A program made the position numbers and the translations under genes. The notes beneath the pieces were generated by a model. That model did no database searches, had not been told where the DNA came from, and was given only the letters and a program-made list of their open reading frames with translations. Positions 32,926 to 47,800 of a stretch of DNA of 64,000 bases are shown here, in pieces. Position 1 is the first letter of the stretch. Each line of letters starts with the position of its first letter. Source of the DNA: Parapristionchus giblindavisi (Eukaryota > Nematoda > Chromadorea > Rhabditida > Diplogasteridae); the NCBI GenBank assembly GCA_943737045.1, contig CALSFV010000659.1:124001-188000 (forward strand), in the 5' to 3' direction.

Positions 32926-35090
32926 ATGTCACAACAAAGGATTGCCACGGATTTCACTGTCGCCACGAATTTCCGTAAGGTATGTGGAGAGATTACGGTA
33001 GTGGTGTGGAGGGGTTATTGTAGAGTTTTCACCACATGTCTGTTTCAGATGTGCGTCATGCCCGATCATAGCAAGTATGCAGTGAATGCCGATCAACTTT
33101 CGATCGAGGGACCGGTCAGCTGTTATACTCGTCAGAAGGTCGGGTTTAGGAAAGATCAAAGATCACATGAATTTGTCGGAAGATGTTGTTCAGTGTCTTT
33201 TGACGAATTTGTCTAGTCATATTTGATCTCATTTTACTATTTGACTTTTTTCTCGGAAACATCACGAGCAACCTTTTTTATGTGTATTAAATCAATATAT
33301 CGCTGCAAAGTTCAAATTATTTTGAAACGACTGCTCAACACCACTTGGAATGGTCAAAATGAAATGGTTGCAGGGTCTGCTGTTTGATTCTTGCTCTACT
33401 CTTGCGATTAGACATGCAGTCCTCACATCCTCTGGATTCCTTCTGATATGGATGAAACCAACGAAAGGCGAGTAAAGATCAAAGATCAGGAAATCAAAGA
33501 TTAAATCTTGCAGGATTCACTCTGTCCTTAAAGCGTGCTGTGTCGATTGAGACGAAGACTATAGCAATGAAGCAGAGAACCGGAGTGAGAACCGCTATTT
33601 AGAGAAACAGAAGGCTTGATTCAGAAAACTTTTCAAAACTTCGAACAGATGCAATACTTTTTGAGAAATTTTTTCTGCTACAGTAGTTATTTTAAATCAA
33701 AATCAATCCATAATATCTAGTTTCAGCGCAAGTGCTTAATCAAGATACACTTCTGCTTCGGAACGCTCAATTTCATCGTGAGAATTTATCTATGAACTTT
33801 GATCCTTAATCTTTGAACTTTTCAGCTGGTCAACGCCCAAATTGAGAAATGGCGCAATCTTCTGGTTGAGGCTGTCGATGATAAGGTTCAACAGTCTACT
33901 GTACCAAAAGGTATCATAAAAACAATCGATAATCAGCATTTTGAACAATATTTTAAGAACCAGCTCAATTGTCGATAATGCCACCTCCACTGTATCCAGT
34001 TTTATCGGAGATCAAACAATCGGTGCGTTTTTGGTGCACTTTGTGTGATCGACGAATTCCAAATTGCAGCGTGTCTTCATCTCTGACGTTGTTGTGCACC
34101 CACCTCCGATGTCTCTCGGAAATGTTGCTGGTGCGGCCGCTGAGGACCAATGGAGAGGCACTTGGGCTGCCATCGATGCGGTAGGAAACGTCGACCTCGT
34201 ACACCATGCAGAAAGTTAATACAGATCACACCTCCGTCGAGCAATTCTCAAATGTCGATCCACACCGTGCACCGTCCTCGAATGCCCTTTCCGATGCAGC
34301 GGGGGACCACATTCAAAATTGAGCAGCCCAGGCGTCAGACCGTATCTAAGGTAATTGAGATCAAAGATCAAAGATCAAAGATCATATTTGTAGATCACGA
34401 GGTCTAATATTCCATCTGTGGCTTTGCCTGTGTCTGATTCTGTGCCTTCTCATCCTATTGTACCCACTCCTGGTCATCTCATGGATTCATTCCATTACGG
34501 AGGAATAACACCATTCTCGTCACCGTCGACGTCTTCTGAAGATGTGCGTGCCGGAGTGAAGCCATCTCTCATTCCTCGTCCACACCACGCACTCAAGCGA
34601 TCACACACAACCCAGATCAATCATACTGTAGGATGGACGGTATGGACTACGGTAGTTAGATAGGTGAATTATTGATTGATTTAGGCTCCCATCGATGCTC
34701 CTGAGAAGAAGACTGCAAGAAGAAGGAAGACACTTCAACCTGCTGAAGCCAAGACCAGTGATGAGATGTACGAAATATATTTGATCTTTGGTCTTTGATA
34801 TCAGTTGGTTCAGCAACAACAGTCAACTTCCCGTAGAGTGGCTTCGCTCAAAAATCGAGAAACGCGTGCGTCATTACGAGGATGTTGCTAAGGTCCCAGA
34901 ACAGAAGGTACGGTAGGAATTTCGTATGAGACCCAATTTTGTTCGATTTCAGATCAATACATCGAAGTTTCGCCGTAGCGTATCGGCTTCAAGCAACATC
35001 TCCTCGTATCGTGCTGTTGTTGAGGTAATTAATGATTGATCTTTGATCTATAGTAATCGGTAATTTCAGAATTCCACGTCTGAGGCTTGA
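32926..35090 (+). CDS. Unrecognised Pro/Ser-rich protein, about 380 aa
   Basis: Exons that join in frame: 33514-33584, 33727-33777, 33826-33910, 33958-34022, 34070-34180, 34225-34350, 34394-34627, 34685-34767, 34814-34907, 34953-35024 and 35070-35090 (TGA). Upstream, 32926-32979 (MSQQRIATDFTVATNFRK) and an exon from 33049 carry the start. The join between 33049 and 33514 is uncertain: the donor is either GTCAGA at 33133 (in phase) or GTCGGG at 33139 (not in phase). The N-terminal third is compact and partly beta-like. The middle is Pro/Ser/His-rich and probably disordered. A basic helix (PVEWLRSKIEKRVRHYE) lies near the C-terminus. No family recognised. It is convergent with the condensin gene. 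Confidence 0.6.
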
Positions 35091-35915
35091 TCGGTTGATG
35101 TATGACGGACATTTGGATGTAATGGGACAGAATGAAGGGGTCTTGTGATAAATTGAATGACTGACTACTCGTGTTGTACTACACAGATCATGAAACGAGG
35201 GAAACATACAAATAAGATGAATTATGAACAAAGAACAGTAGTCTTATTCAGCTTTCTTTCCATTCAATCTGATTTTCAAGAACATTACATGTGCAAAATA
35301 ATTAGGGCGCCGCAATAACTTATTTCCATACTGTCTAGTCCTTCAGATGGAAAAATACATATTTTCAGTGCCTCATTTTCTAATTCTACAGCCGAAACGG
35401 TCGTTTACTGAAATCTTCCTGGTATCAACAGTTTGATTGCTCATCGATTGATTGAGGAACTACCATACACTTTTTCCTGCGAACGATCGTATAATGAATG
35501 AATTGTACCAAATTTGAATTTGATAAAACTATGTATATCAAGACTTTTAACACAGTAACTACTTAAGATGAGGTATAGAAATATTTATGATAGTCGAGAT
35601 CAAAACTCAAATTTCCAAGACTGACTAATGTCAAACAAAAAAAAGTAACTAAGTAATAAATAAAATAATACACATTCATTTAACCTTGACTATGCTTATG
35701 GTATGATAGAGTAAGATTACGGTACTATAGAGCAAAAAGGTACGGTAGAATAGAGTTTAAAAGAGTAAGGTCACGTACGGTAGCACGGCTACGGACAAAA
35801 CGGTATTGCATATACCGACAAAGATTTAAGAAATTAACACTAAGCAATCAATAAATCAATACACAATCATTTAATCGATAATTAGTATGATACAGTATCA
35901 CGATACCGTATCCCA
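35091..35915. other. Convergent intergenic gap
   Basis: Separates the plus-strand gene ending at 35090 from the minus-strand condensin gene ending at 35916. Several TACGGTA words occur at 35700-35800. No gene is seen. Confidence 0.5.
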
Positions 35916-36654
35916 TCATTCCTCGATAGTACCCGATCGAGGCTTCCGTGAGACTCCTGAAAGATCATCGATGACATAATTCAAACCACAAACTACAACT
36001 GGAGATCAAAGATCAAAGATCAAACTCGTACTTGTCCGCCCTCCTTTGGGCAACGCTTTTGGGGGTGGAGCAATGGCGGAGATGTCCAGGTCCATTCGAG
36101 GAGGTCCCTGAAACTCAACTTATATAGGTAATTTTTTTTCCGACTGCTTTACCACACTGGTTGCCCACTTCCCATAGATGTTTCAAAATGGGTCACCCGC
36201 ATCAAATGCATTAAAATAGAAATAGATCATAGTTAAACATGTAAATGTACTCATGGAGTTAGATATTAGTGAATCAAAAATAGTTATTAGTAGAGGCGAG
36301 ATTCGATGTTTCATATTGTGCAACAAACCCCTTGCGTGAAAAGAAGACTAGTTTTCCTGACCCCGCTTAACGTGCTAAGAAGCACCCAATACCATCCGAT
36401 ACCATTCTTATACCAGAAAAATGATTTGTAAAAATATATATATTAATATTATATCCGTATAAATATTAATATTACTATTATTATTATTATTTGTAAACCA
36501 CTGACCCTTCCTTCATCATCATCGCCATCATCATCACTGCCTCCAGAGGGACTCGTTCCTCTGATGGGTGTCGACTGTCCATATGTGCCCACGATCGCAG
36601 TCTGGTTGGCCACATCGTTCCAGGACATCTCAGAGCACGCACGGGAACGCTGGC

Positions 36655-36694
<40 letters not shown>

Positions 36695-37064
36695 CAATAA
36701 TAATCGCCCGAGAACACTGACGTAATTATCATTTTCTTACAAAGTAAGCCTCGACTGACCATTCATAAGTACACATTTATTTTTTGTAAAAAAACAGAGC
36801 ATGCGTGATAGCGTTTCGATCGACATCGATTGACTACAAGATCCCTGTCCGACACTTCACGGTACACCCCCAGCTCATTTGAAACTCCCCGCTCTGGCAA
36901 TGCGCTCTCGTGGTCTTTATCTACGAGAGAGCGCTGCCAGAGCAGAGAGTGAAATCAGCTCGTGGTGTGCCTTTAACTCACCATCGCTCTACCCGTGGGC
37001 TCGACGAATTGGGGCTCCTCATCGGGTTCTTCTTCTTTCACTTCGACCTACAATCAATCAGGAC

Positions 37065-37115
<51 letters not shown>

Positions 37116-40015
37116 CCCCGCCCTACCAACCTGAATCGGCACAATCTTCCTACTTCCCTTCTTCTTCTTCTTTTTCTTATCCATCCCATCCTTATCACCA
37201 TTCTCCTTATGCACACCATCATCATCATCCGCTCCGGTTTCAGGGGCAAGGTGACGCGCACTGCGACGCGTCTTACGCGGCTGCCGCTCCGGCTCTGCCT
37301 GAAATTAAAAGATCAATAATCCTAGCGACGGACATGAATCAATCCCTTTAAGGCACCAATTTTCCACTTCCTCATAAAGGAATAGCACAGTTCCCATTAT
37401 ATATCACAGGATTTGTTTTCGTCTTTTTTTTGAAATTTGGTGGGTCTATTTCGAAAAATCGATATTTTTCGCTTTAATTGTAACCTTTAGCATAAACACA
37501 TTATATAGCGGGTAGATCATGAAATTGAACCAACCGTATATCGATGCAGGTCAATCCTTGCATTATGAGAGTATGAAATGTATGATGCATATGTTTACAC
37601 ATGTCTCATTGTCAAACTGTACCATTTCATCATCACCAACTATAGAATATTCCCAACTACGTAAAAACTGCATTTACAAAAAAAAACATTTAGACAAGTA
37701 AAATATTGGACCTCCTCATCCACATCCATCGGTTCCTCCTTCACTTCCGCCTCGCCTCTCGCTGCAGCTTCTGCTGCTGATGACGCAGTCGATGCTGCTG
37801 ACGCAGTCGCTGTTGATGACGCTGCCGGTGCTCCTGATGACGCAGTCGATGCTGCTGATGACGTTGTCGGTGCTGCTGATGACGCCGTCGATGCTGCAGG
37901 CTCCGCCACTTGTTCATCTACAGCGCGCATCGACTCATCTCCCTCTACTGCTGTGACTTCAACCGGAGCTTCAATGGGAGCCTCCACAGACTCGACTCCA
38001 TTCTCGATTGGTTCCTCTTCTTGATCGATATTATCAACCTTCTTCTCGACCTCATCTGACTTCCTCTGTTCTTTGGTCTTCTTCGCCGACGACGCCGCAA
38101 CCTCCTCGAACACTTCATCGACGGCTCCGGCTTCCTGCAAGGAATAAAGGGTTACTGTAATTACCCCCCCCAACCAATCGATAATCCAATCAATATAACT
38201 ACCGTATACCTCGGGCATCTCCACGTCAATTGCACTGGTAGACGCATTGGCAGGACCGGTTGCCACATCAGATTTCATCTAAAACAATGCATATGAAAAA
38301 GGTTGACAACAGGTATCAGTAGTTGAAGGAGGGCTTAGAAAACATGAAGGAAAGTATCGAAAATGTCGAAAGTCGCAGATTCAGAGTTATACCTACATTC
38401 ACTCACAATCTCGCATTTCACACACTCTCTCGCCTGGTATTGCGAAATACAAAACTGATCCGAATTTAGATAAACATACCTCAACATCTTCCTCCATCCG
38501 TTGAGCAGCCTGACTGATTCGTGATCCATTCATCACATCTACCGTAGGAGCAGCTGTCGTATTAGGTGGAAGCATTGATTGGCGACGCGATGGAGGGTTG
38601 CGAGCGCGTTCTTCAGCCTGAAAAAGATCAAAGATCAAAGATCAAACTGCAAATTAGGCTAAAGATCACCTCCTTCGCCTTCTGCGCCGCCCGCAGCTTC
38701 AACTTCTCTTCCAGACTCTGCAAAGAAACGGTTGTTTGGGAAAAGTCGCCACACTGGGCGCACCAGATGCACCGACTACACCGCACAGGCACACCATATA
38801 CACTTACATTGATTCGCTTGATGTCGTACTCAATCTCTCGTAGGGCAATACGATCACCGGCGAAGAACTCTTGTAGCTGATCCATGTGGGAACGAGTGAG
38901 GGCTCTGCCAAGCAAAATTATTTATTTTTAGATTAAAGGGACTCCCGGAGCTAATTTTACTCTCCTCATTGATAATACTCTCTCGCAGACAAAGAAAGCA
39001 AGAGAATGTGTCAAATAAGCTCGAGCTGTTCCCAAATTCACAAAAATGTAGAACTGTCAGCAACTGACAATGAGATTTACTACATAATAAATTATAGATT
39101 TTGTTTCAAATTAACATTTCAAGCCAATTTTTTGGTTACCTCAAGACGCCCATGAGATACTTCATGATCGGATGACGATGAAGGATGAGGAATCTACAAA
39201 GATCAAAGATCAACCAGAGATCAAAGACCAAAGATCAACTCTACCGTACCTTCTCAGTTCGAGAACATGGGGCATAATCGAGTTGATGATGGCGGTTCGG
39301 AATACGGTTGTGATCATATTCTTCGCTGCATCCTGAATCAATCACATAGGATCAACTATCGATAGCATACAGTATCCACTGGAGTCACCAGGCATACTCG
39401 GCATTAAGATACCGTATCAGTCGTCACTACCGTAATCTGTACCAGGATACGGTACCGTGATCTGTACCAGGATACGGTACCGTAAGCTGTACGAGATTAC
39501 GATACCGTAATCTGCAGCAGGATACGGTATCCGTACTCACCTGAACAGCCTGAGGAGCGGGCGCAGCTGCTTCATCGTCATCTCCGTCATCCTTCTTGCC
39601 GCACTCCAGACGCAGTTGCATGTTCTCACATGACATCACCTAAGCAAGAATATCGATTGATTCTTGTTTCATCCATACATACAGTAACCAGTGGATACCG
39701 TAACCAAGCAGAAAATATACTTTGCCCATCTTATAGGTTGTATACCGTAATCAATAAATACACCACTGTCAACTCTAACCAACACAGTATCCGTATAGTA
39801 TACAATCGACAGTATAAACCGTGATCTATAAGTACAGTACCCTCATTTACCGTACCCTCAGACTATCTACAGTACCTTGAATGCATCAGTGAGCAGTGCG
39901 ACAGTCTTCTCATCATCAATCGATAATTCTCCAGTGTAGACAGAAGAGAATATCTCCTCGCTGATCTTGGCCATAGTGATGAACTTCTGCTTGTCGTCGA
40001 ATGTAGAGATCTGTA

Positions 40016-40060
<45 letters not shown>

Positions 40061-43000
40061 TTTCGAAACAAGAATAAATTTAAACTCGTATTAATGTTTG
40101 TATCAATGTGATAGACGAACATGAATTGAAATGAGTTAGCTTATAAATAATAATAATAATGTTGAAACACGAAACCACCGGGACAATTTGGAGGGTAAAC
40201 AAGTTGTCTTTCTCTTATAACATCATCCTTTTTGGTGCCTTCACGGGAGTTTTTTAATGGGTTTATAATGGGCATAGGTCGAATAGCTATGTTATCGGTT
40301 TTCAAAATGCGGTCAGGTTTTTTTTCGATTTTTGGCAAATTTGGCTCAAATCCGGTCAGGGGGAAATCCTATTTTTCCGCATAAAATGACCGTATATGTA
40401 ATTGGTCGATCCTCGGATAATGGGGGCGTGAAAATATTTTAAAAATCAATCAATACCATGAAATCATATAGCTTCATTCGTGAATCTTCATTCTGCTTTC
40501 CACTCAACGAGAACTTGATCTTTGCGTCCATGGCGTCACCAATCGAATCATCTAAATAAATAAATAAAATAAAAATCAGTAATGATCAGGAATGTAATGA
40601 ATGAATTCTTTAAAAAAAGTAATTTGAACACAAATTTGAGTAACGTACTCGACTTGTACTTTCTCGGGACATCGTTAAAGTAGAGCAGACATTCGACAAA
40701 GTGATTGTAGTACATACACGGCATCTGCGGATATTATTACCGAATTAGGAAATATCGCCATCAAAGGCGCACCACACGCACGCACTCACTACTCCTCCAT
40801 ACCTGCGGGAAGAGGATGTCCTTGAGGCAGAAGGTGGCATACTCGCGAATCTTACGGTCCTCATCCAGAATCATCGACACGAATCGATACATGATCTGCA
40901 GTTACCGTTATCGATCCATAGCTACAGTAATCTACAGTAATCCCTGTGCTCTACCGTGTAGGATCAATAAACAACCCTATCGACAAAATGGTACATGATC
41001 TGCAGTTACCGTAATCAATCGATAGCTACAGTAATCTACAGGAATCCCAGTGCTCTTCCTAGTAGGACCAATAAGCTACCGTATACTACCGTACCTGTCC
41101 CTCCCATCGGATGAAGGCCTCTTTGATGAGGATTGTGAGACACTCGAGCGTCTGTTGTCTGACCAGGGTTGAGCGGTCCTTGAGGCACGAAGCAATGATG
41201 GGCACGTATCGATCCACGAGGAGAGTGTATCTGAATGACTTACTCATAGATGAGCACGCTGGCGGGGGCAAGGCTGTGCGCATGGCCATTTTTGGCAAAT
41301 TTTACCGGAAATGTCGTCCTCACACTGTTAGGGCATGAAAATGTATGATTCGAATCACCCGAGGTTGGCTGCAGCAGTCGAGCAACGATACCACAGATCC
41401 TCTCTTGCCCCCCCCCCCCCCACCATTGTTCGTCATTCATAATTACCCACCAGGCATGGTCTATGGTTATCCCATGGGATAGACCCACCCGCAAAAATTC
41501 GCCTTTCATGGGTACCCACCCGCAAAATTGGACCATAAATTGGCGATTTTCTTGAAATTTTCGCGATTTTGGGGGTACCCACATGCGTTTTTATCTCAAA
41601 ATCGGGCTACCCACACGCGTTTTTTACCCAAAATCTAGGTAGCCACACGCATTTGAAGGGTCTGAGATATTGATAGACCATCACTGTTACCCACTTCCCA
41701 TACCCCAATTTCCCGGCTCTCTTCACCATACCTGGGCGCCGAGATGGGGGTGCCCCCTGTAAAATTAGGCCTTTTCGAAATTTTGTGAAATGCCCCCCCC
41801 CCCCCCCTGTAAAATGACGTTGTTAGGTGAAATTTTGGAGAAAAAAGTGAAGGCCCCCTTGTAAAATTATCCATTGTTCGTTCGGGTGCCCCCCCCTTGT
41901 AGAATGGAGCTCCAGATACCCCGCCCATGCATGGTCTTCACCCGGATTCGCAGATAACACAACGGACCTCCATCAATCCAATTATCTATTGTTTCAATCT
42001 CATTTCTTGTAGTGGAAAGAAAGAAAGCAGACTAAAGATTTTCAACTTATAGCTCTTTAAAAAATAGTGGAAACTCAAAACCGGCGAGTTTCCAAGCATT
42101 GAAAAAAAAAACACCGGGAAATTCGAAAACGGAGAGTCCGCATTTCAAGCGTGGGCGCGAAAGGTGCGGGAATTCATATTTGCACTTTCTACTGCGAATT
42201 TCCGAGGTCTATAGAGGAATAAAAGAAAAAGATAAAGAATTCGCGGATTTATTTCATTTTAAAAAAACAGAAATTGGCAGACGGAAAGTATCCACTCTTT
42301 TTAAAGAGCTATTAAACGCGGTTCTGAGACATATTCACCACGGTACATGCACTGTGTACCATCGGTAGCTACGATATAATCTAGCACTACTACAAGCTCT
42401 TGAATAGGCATGACTATTTTGCGGTTACGGTAGTCGCCCGATTACGGTACCTGATGCAGAGGTCACACAGCACGATGACGATATTGTTCCGGAGAACGTG
42501 ATCCGGATTGAACTTGAGCATCTTCACGATGGTCAGCAGGCAAGCCTTTGCTAGTTTCTCGTCCTGAATCAATCAATAATGTTTAATCAATCGATAAAGT
42601 TTAATCAATCGATAAAGAGTAATCAATAAAAAAACAATCGATAATACAGTGCATTATTGATTGATCAAATGATCAAAACGAATCGATCAAACATGATACC
42701 GTACCATGAGACAGAATTTGCCAATGGTCAGCATGGTGTAGCGTCTTACGGTAGGTGTGAACAAGGCCACTTTCAGTGAGCACTTCTTGATCTTCTGAAA
42801 TCTTCTGTTATTGATTTTTGATAACTGTTCAACACTTTGAGCAAAAATTCATTCTCAATCAACATATTCTAAACACACACACACCAGTCAGTATCTTGGA
42901 ACAATACACAAAAGATTAGCAACATTGGCACAAACTTCATATTCGATAATTACATCATTCGCACTTTCATTCATAAGAAAAGTATGTTATAATACAAAGA

Positions 43001-43231
43001 ACCAAGCCAGACCGGATTTTGAAAAACGATAACCTAGCTATTCGACCTATGCTTTCATTGTTCTCTTTTCATAAGATGTAAAAGGAATGCATTATTTGTA
43101 TTAACTGTTATTATTATTATTAGTAAAACAAAAAAAAACATACCTCATACAGCTCCTCCGGCAGAACATGCAACTGAGATGCGCGCGATTCTATCGTACC
43201 CTGTCAATGACTACATATAATAATAATAATA

Positions 43232-43262
<31 letters not shown>

Positions 43263-44804
43263 TTATAATAATAATAATAATTATTATTATTATTATAACG
43301 ATGATAATTTCAATCAAAACAATGATTCTTTCCCACAGGTAGAAATCCAAGACCAACAATTGAAATGAGTCTCTTATAAATAAAAATGTTAAAACATGAA
43401 ACCATCGGATCAACTTGGAGGACAAAAAAAGTTGCTTTGCAATATTATCGAATCAAATTATGCCAAATCATAATAATAGCATAACGAATGGAGTTACAGT
43501 ACTTCATCGCAAAAACTGATTCAATCGTATTATTATCGGTACCGTTTCGCATTGTTTTATTATAATGACCATACATTTTCGGCGCCCTCACCGGATTTTT
43601 TTATATACTGGGTCGAGTTAGAAAAAGTTTTTTTCGCTTAAAAATGATATTATATAGGCTCGATCTCCACATTGACCGTACGAAAATGTATGATCATGAC
43701 GTAGATTAATTAAGAAACAATATTTCGTCAAAAATGAAAACTACACCATAAACTCTGCTACTGTACCTGTGACGAGGGCGCATACGGTAGCTGCACAATG
43801 TCCCCTCCAGGGTTCTCCTGGCTGGATCCTTGCGTGCCTTGTGATGACATGGGCGGTGGTATTGGAGTGTTCCTGTTCGAGGGCACCCATGAGTTCAGGA
43901 TGAAGTCGGTGGCCGCGGTGAAGAGCTCCGAGGCCATGATCAGTCGAAGACCTATACAACATATTCATTAGCATTTACTTAATTAATTAATTTAATTTAT
44001 CCCGAGGTGCAACGAGAAACGAGAGAGTTTAGAGGATATATTTTTGAAGAAAACAACCACAAGAATATTTCTTTAAAAAATCGTTTTTTTTTCATTGCCA
44101 ACTTCCTTTACTTTGCTGTAGAAAAAAAGTATGAATCTTGTTTGGTGTTGCTATTACTTGCGCGCTACCACCCGTTTCGAATACATAGTAACAATAAGTA
44201 CAATCTCAATAAATACAATCAATAATCGGCTACCGTACCATCAATCAGACGACCGCACATATCGATTAGTGAGGGTGACAACTGAACCACTTCTCCGATT
44301 GTGCATACGATACGAATGACGGTGATTTCGTCACGAGGATCGATCTCTATCTCCTCCCTATATCATTTTTTTTTCAAATTAATTTAATTTAAGTTAATTA
44401 TAACTCGGCTCATACAAAATGAACACCGAGATAACTTATTCTCCTTTTAAAGGACCAAAATGACTCTCTTTCGCATTAGCATACTTTTATTGAGATGATC
44501 GTGGCAATTAGCCAGTCAATAATACACGTAAAAACTGCATCATACTTGGTCTTATCAAAGACGACATCGTTCAACTTGAGATCATCATACAGCTTTCGAC
44601 TGCTCCTGTTCAGGATATCCTTTCCGAATCTGAATAACCACCACATGACTACTGTAGTTTGTAGTTTAGGCTCGCTCAGACTACAAAGCACAATCTACAG
44701 TACCTTTCCAGCACATCGGTACCAGAGGCCAGCTCTCCTACAGCATCCATGAGACGAGCGAGGGCGAGGTATACGGTAGCGATGTGGGGAGCGTGAACAC
44801 TGAA

Positions 44805-44881
<77 letters not shown>

Positions 44882-47800
44882 TCATAAAATGTTTGAACGG
44901 ATGAAATTGCACGAATGCGCACAAATTGCTTCTTATTTTGTATTTTTTAATGTCTGTTGAACTTTCACCAGTAATTTTCGACTGGAGACCAATATCAAAT
45001 TCATATGAAACAGAGAAGTAGCTGGTGCGATCATAATCATAGAATTGAGTCTGCTCTGTCATTAGTCACAAATAAATAAATAAATAAATAAATACCTGAA
45101 CGATATCAACTTGTCCTCGATGTCCTTTGAGATAACATTGCGATCCTGAATTCGTAAAATATTAAAATAATTTATTATAAATAAATATAATATTCTTGAA
45201 ATAAAAAAAATAACAAAGTGCTCACACTATCGTTCATCTTCAATGCGCCTTCTCCGATAATCTTGGCGACGTAGGCAACCTGTATAAGGCAGTTACTTAC
45301 TTAATTACTCACTAGTTACTTAAGGTAGCACAAGGCAAGGAAGTTTAGATAAGTATCCATGAACGTTGTCAAATCGTTTGCCGGCAAACGTGACGTCACA
45401 ATCGTAGACAAACGGTTTGCCACCATTCATGGATACCGGCTCAAATATACAGTTTCGAGTGCCCTTAACCACGTAATTGTGAACGTCGTTCAAACGGTGA
45501 AACAAGAAGATAATTCACGCATCCAGTGTCCCGATCAAATAATGTAATCAATCAATCAATAATCATACCATATTCTCGGATGCCTCGGGTTTCAATGACA
45601 ACCATGTTATGATTGCTTTGCGAGGATCGATCTGCAGTGAATAATTTAATTGATATTTAAAAAAAAAAATCTTGCACCATCTCTCCCGTCTTGCTCCTTC
45701 ATTATTGATGTTTTAACTGATGAAAACAAGCAAATAAGAAATAAGAAACACTTTGAAACATAGGTCGAATAGCTAGGTATCGGTTTTCAAAATCCGGTCA
45801 GGTTTTTCGGTTTTTGTGAAATTTTGGCTCAAAATCCGGTCATTTTTTTCGATTTTTGTGATATTTTGGCTCAAAATCCGGTCAGGCTTGGTACTTTGTA
45901 ACATACTTTTCGACCTATGCGTTGAAAGAAGCTATAAGAATACTTATCGTTGTTTCAATACCCGAGATAGTGCGTAAATCGATATTAGGGGACAACATGA
46001 TACAGTATACCTTGAATACAGTACTCAGATCAGCCAGAAGCATCCAAATGACATTACAGTGATCGACGTCCGTCTCCAACTTCTCGTTCAAAACTTCGAC
46101 TACCTGCAAAAATATCGATAAAAGTGTAAATGGATATCGAAAAGTACATTGCAAACTACGAAGCCTGGCCGCATTTTGTGATTTTATTGAGAAACCAGAT
46201 CGTATTTTGCAAATATTTAACGATTCGACCTGTGACGGTAGAACAATTTTTCAATGAACAAAAGTGCGCACTCCATATATAGATGGAGCGTAAATGAGAA
46301 ATGTTTGTGAACGTCGCTTTATTTCAAAGCATACATTTTCGGTACCCTCGCCGTTTATTTTTATATAGTGGGTCAATTCGCGAAATAGGGTGGGTTGATT
46401 CACAAAATTCGTTATTTTCGCTTACAAAACGTCATTTTCAGCTTCCTTTTTTTATCAAGTGAAATGTATAAAATGGACCTTATATAGTGGGTCAATCCTT
46501 CCATTGCGAGGGTATGGCAATGTATGATTTCAAAGAAAGCGGAAAATGATTAAATAAATAAATCAATCAATCAATCGATAATTCATTCACCTTCTCCTTG
46601 ATCGAATTCTGCTGTGAGAGATAGGCGAGTGTTCGCACGAGCAGACGCCTGTAATTGAGAGCAAATTAAAGTCGACAAGATATGGTAACATCGCCAGACA
46701 CATTCATGTTTCACCCGCTTTATTCCTACTCTGGACTCAATGATTCAATCGATTTAGAAAACATCGACCGGGTAGAGAACAATCACCATATTCTGGACAT
46801 CTCAATTACAGACCACAAGTTTATAGATTTTTTTCCACGAAACGACATAACTTATTACATGATCTGCATGCAGCAAGTGTTCATCTACATTTCGGGCAGA
46901 ACATTTGCATCCGTGAAATGGGGTGGGAGGGGGATCGATTCGGCAACGAATCATAAATCGGATGGTAGATAGTGTACGGCAACAAAAGTTGTACCATTGT
47001 TATCAGTAGGAGTGTAGGGTATTGGGCTACCGTAACCGTCAGAAATCGTAACTGATTTTTTTCAGTCGAATACACATATACCGTGCATACACTCTAGTAT
47101 ATTGCTTACATTCGCCAGAAATCTGGGGTCTATAGCTTGAAAGATAGAGCGTTGTTGTTTTGAAAAAAATCCATAAACTTTTGTTCGATACTGTCTGTAC
47201 CTAACAATATCTTCAATTTAAGCCACAATTCACTCATCTTTAAAAGCGACAAATATAAATTTAAATTTAAATAAATTATTATTAAAAACCTACCGATTGC
47301 TCACTTCCTGTTCTACTCTCTCCAACATATGCCAGCATGGATCGGGTGTATTGGGCTGCATGATTGGAGTGATCAGATGTTCCTGTTATCAATCAATCAT
47401 TATAAATAGGCCAATACTATTAATAATTATTCACAAATTTTAAATCTAATCTCTTTCATTTAACGCACAGAGCTAATTTTACTCTGCCCTCTGACAACGC
47501 TCTCTCGTAGACAAAGAAAGCGAGAGAGCGTGACCAGGGTCAATTTCAGATAAATTATTATTTCTGCTTTAATTAAATAACAAATTACAAAAATACAAGG
47601 AATGGTGAGTATGATGTACCTCAACTAGTCTAGCAGCCATCGCTTGTACCGAGTTCTCTCTGTCGTTGATGAGTGGAAGCACAGCACGCAGCCATGTTGA
47701 CTCCAGTACTGGTCTGTGCAAAGGTAAAGTTTTCTTTATGTATGCATGAATGACCGTAAATAAGGTATTGATTTTTTAAAAACAATAAAATTATTTATGA

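Noticed and set aside
33404..33472. Extra exon (TCSPHILWIPSDMDETNERR) in the 32926-35090 gene
   Set aside because: It has good splice sites, but its exit phase conflicts with the next exon, which is open in only one frame; left out of the model.
43168..43425. Poly-Asn / poly-Ile ORFs
   Set aside because: Created by the (AAT)n tract in a condensin intron; same for ORFs at 36449-36762, 36879-37134 and 44676-45062.
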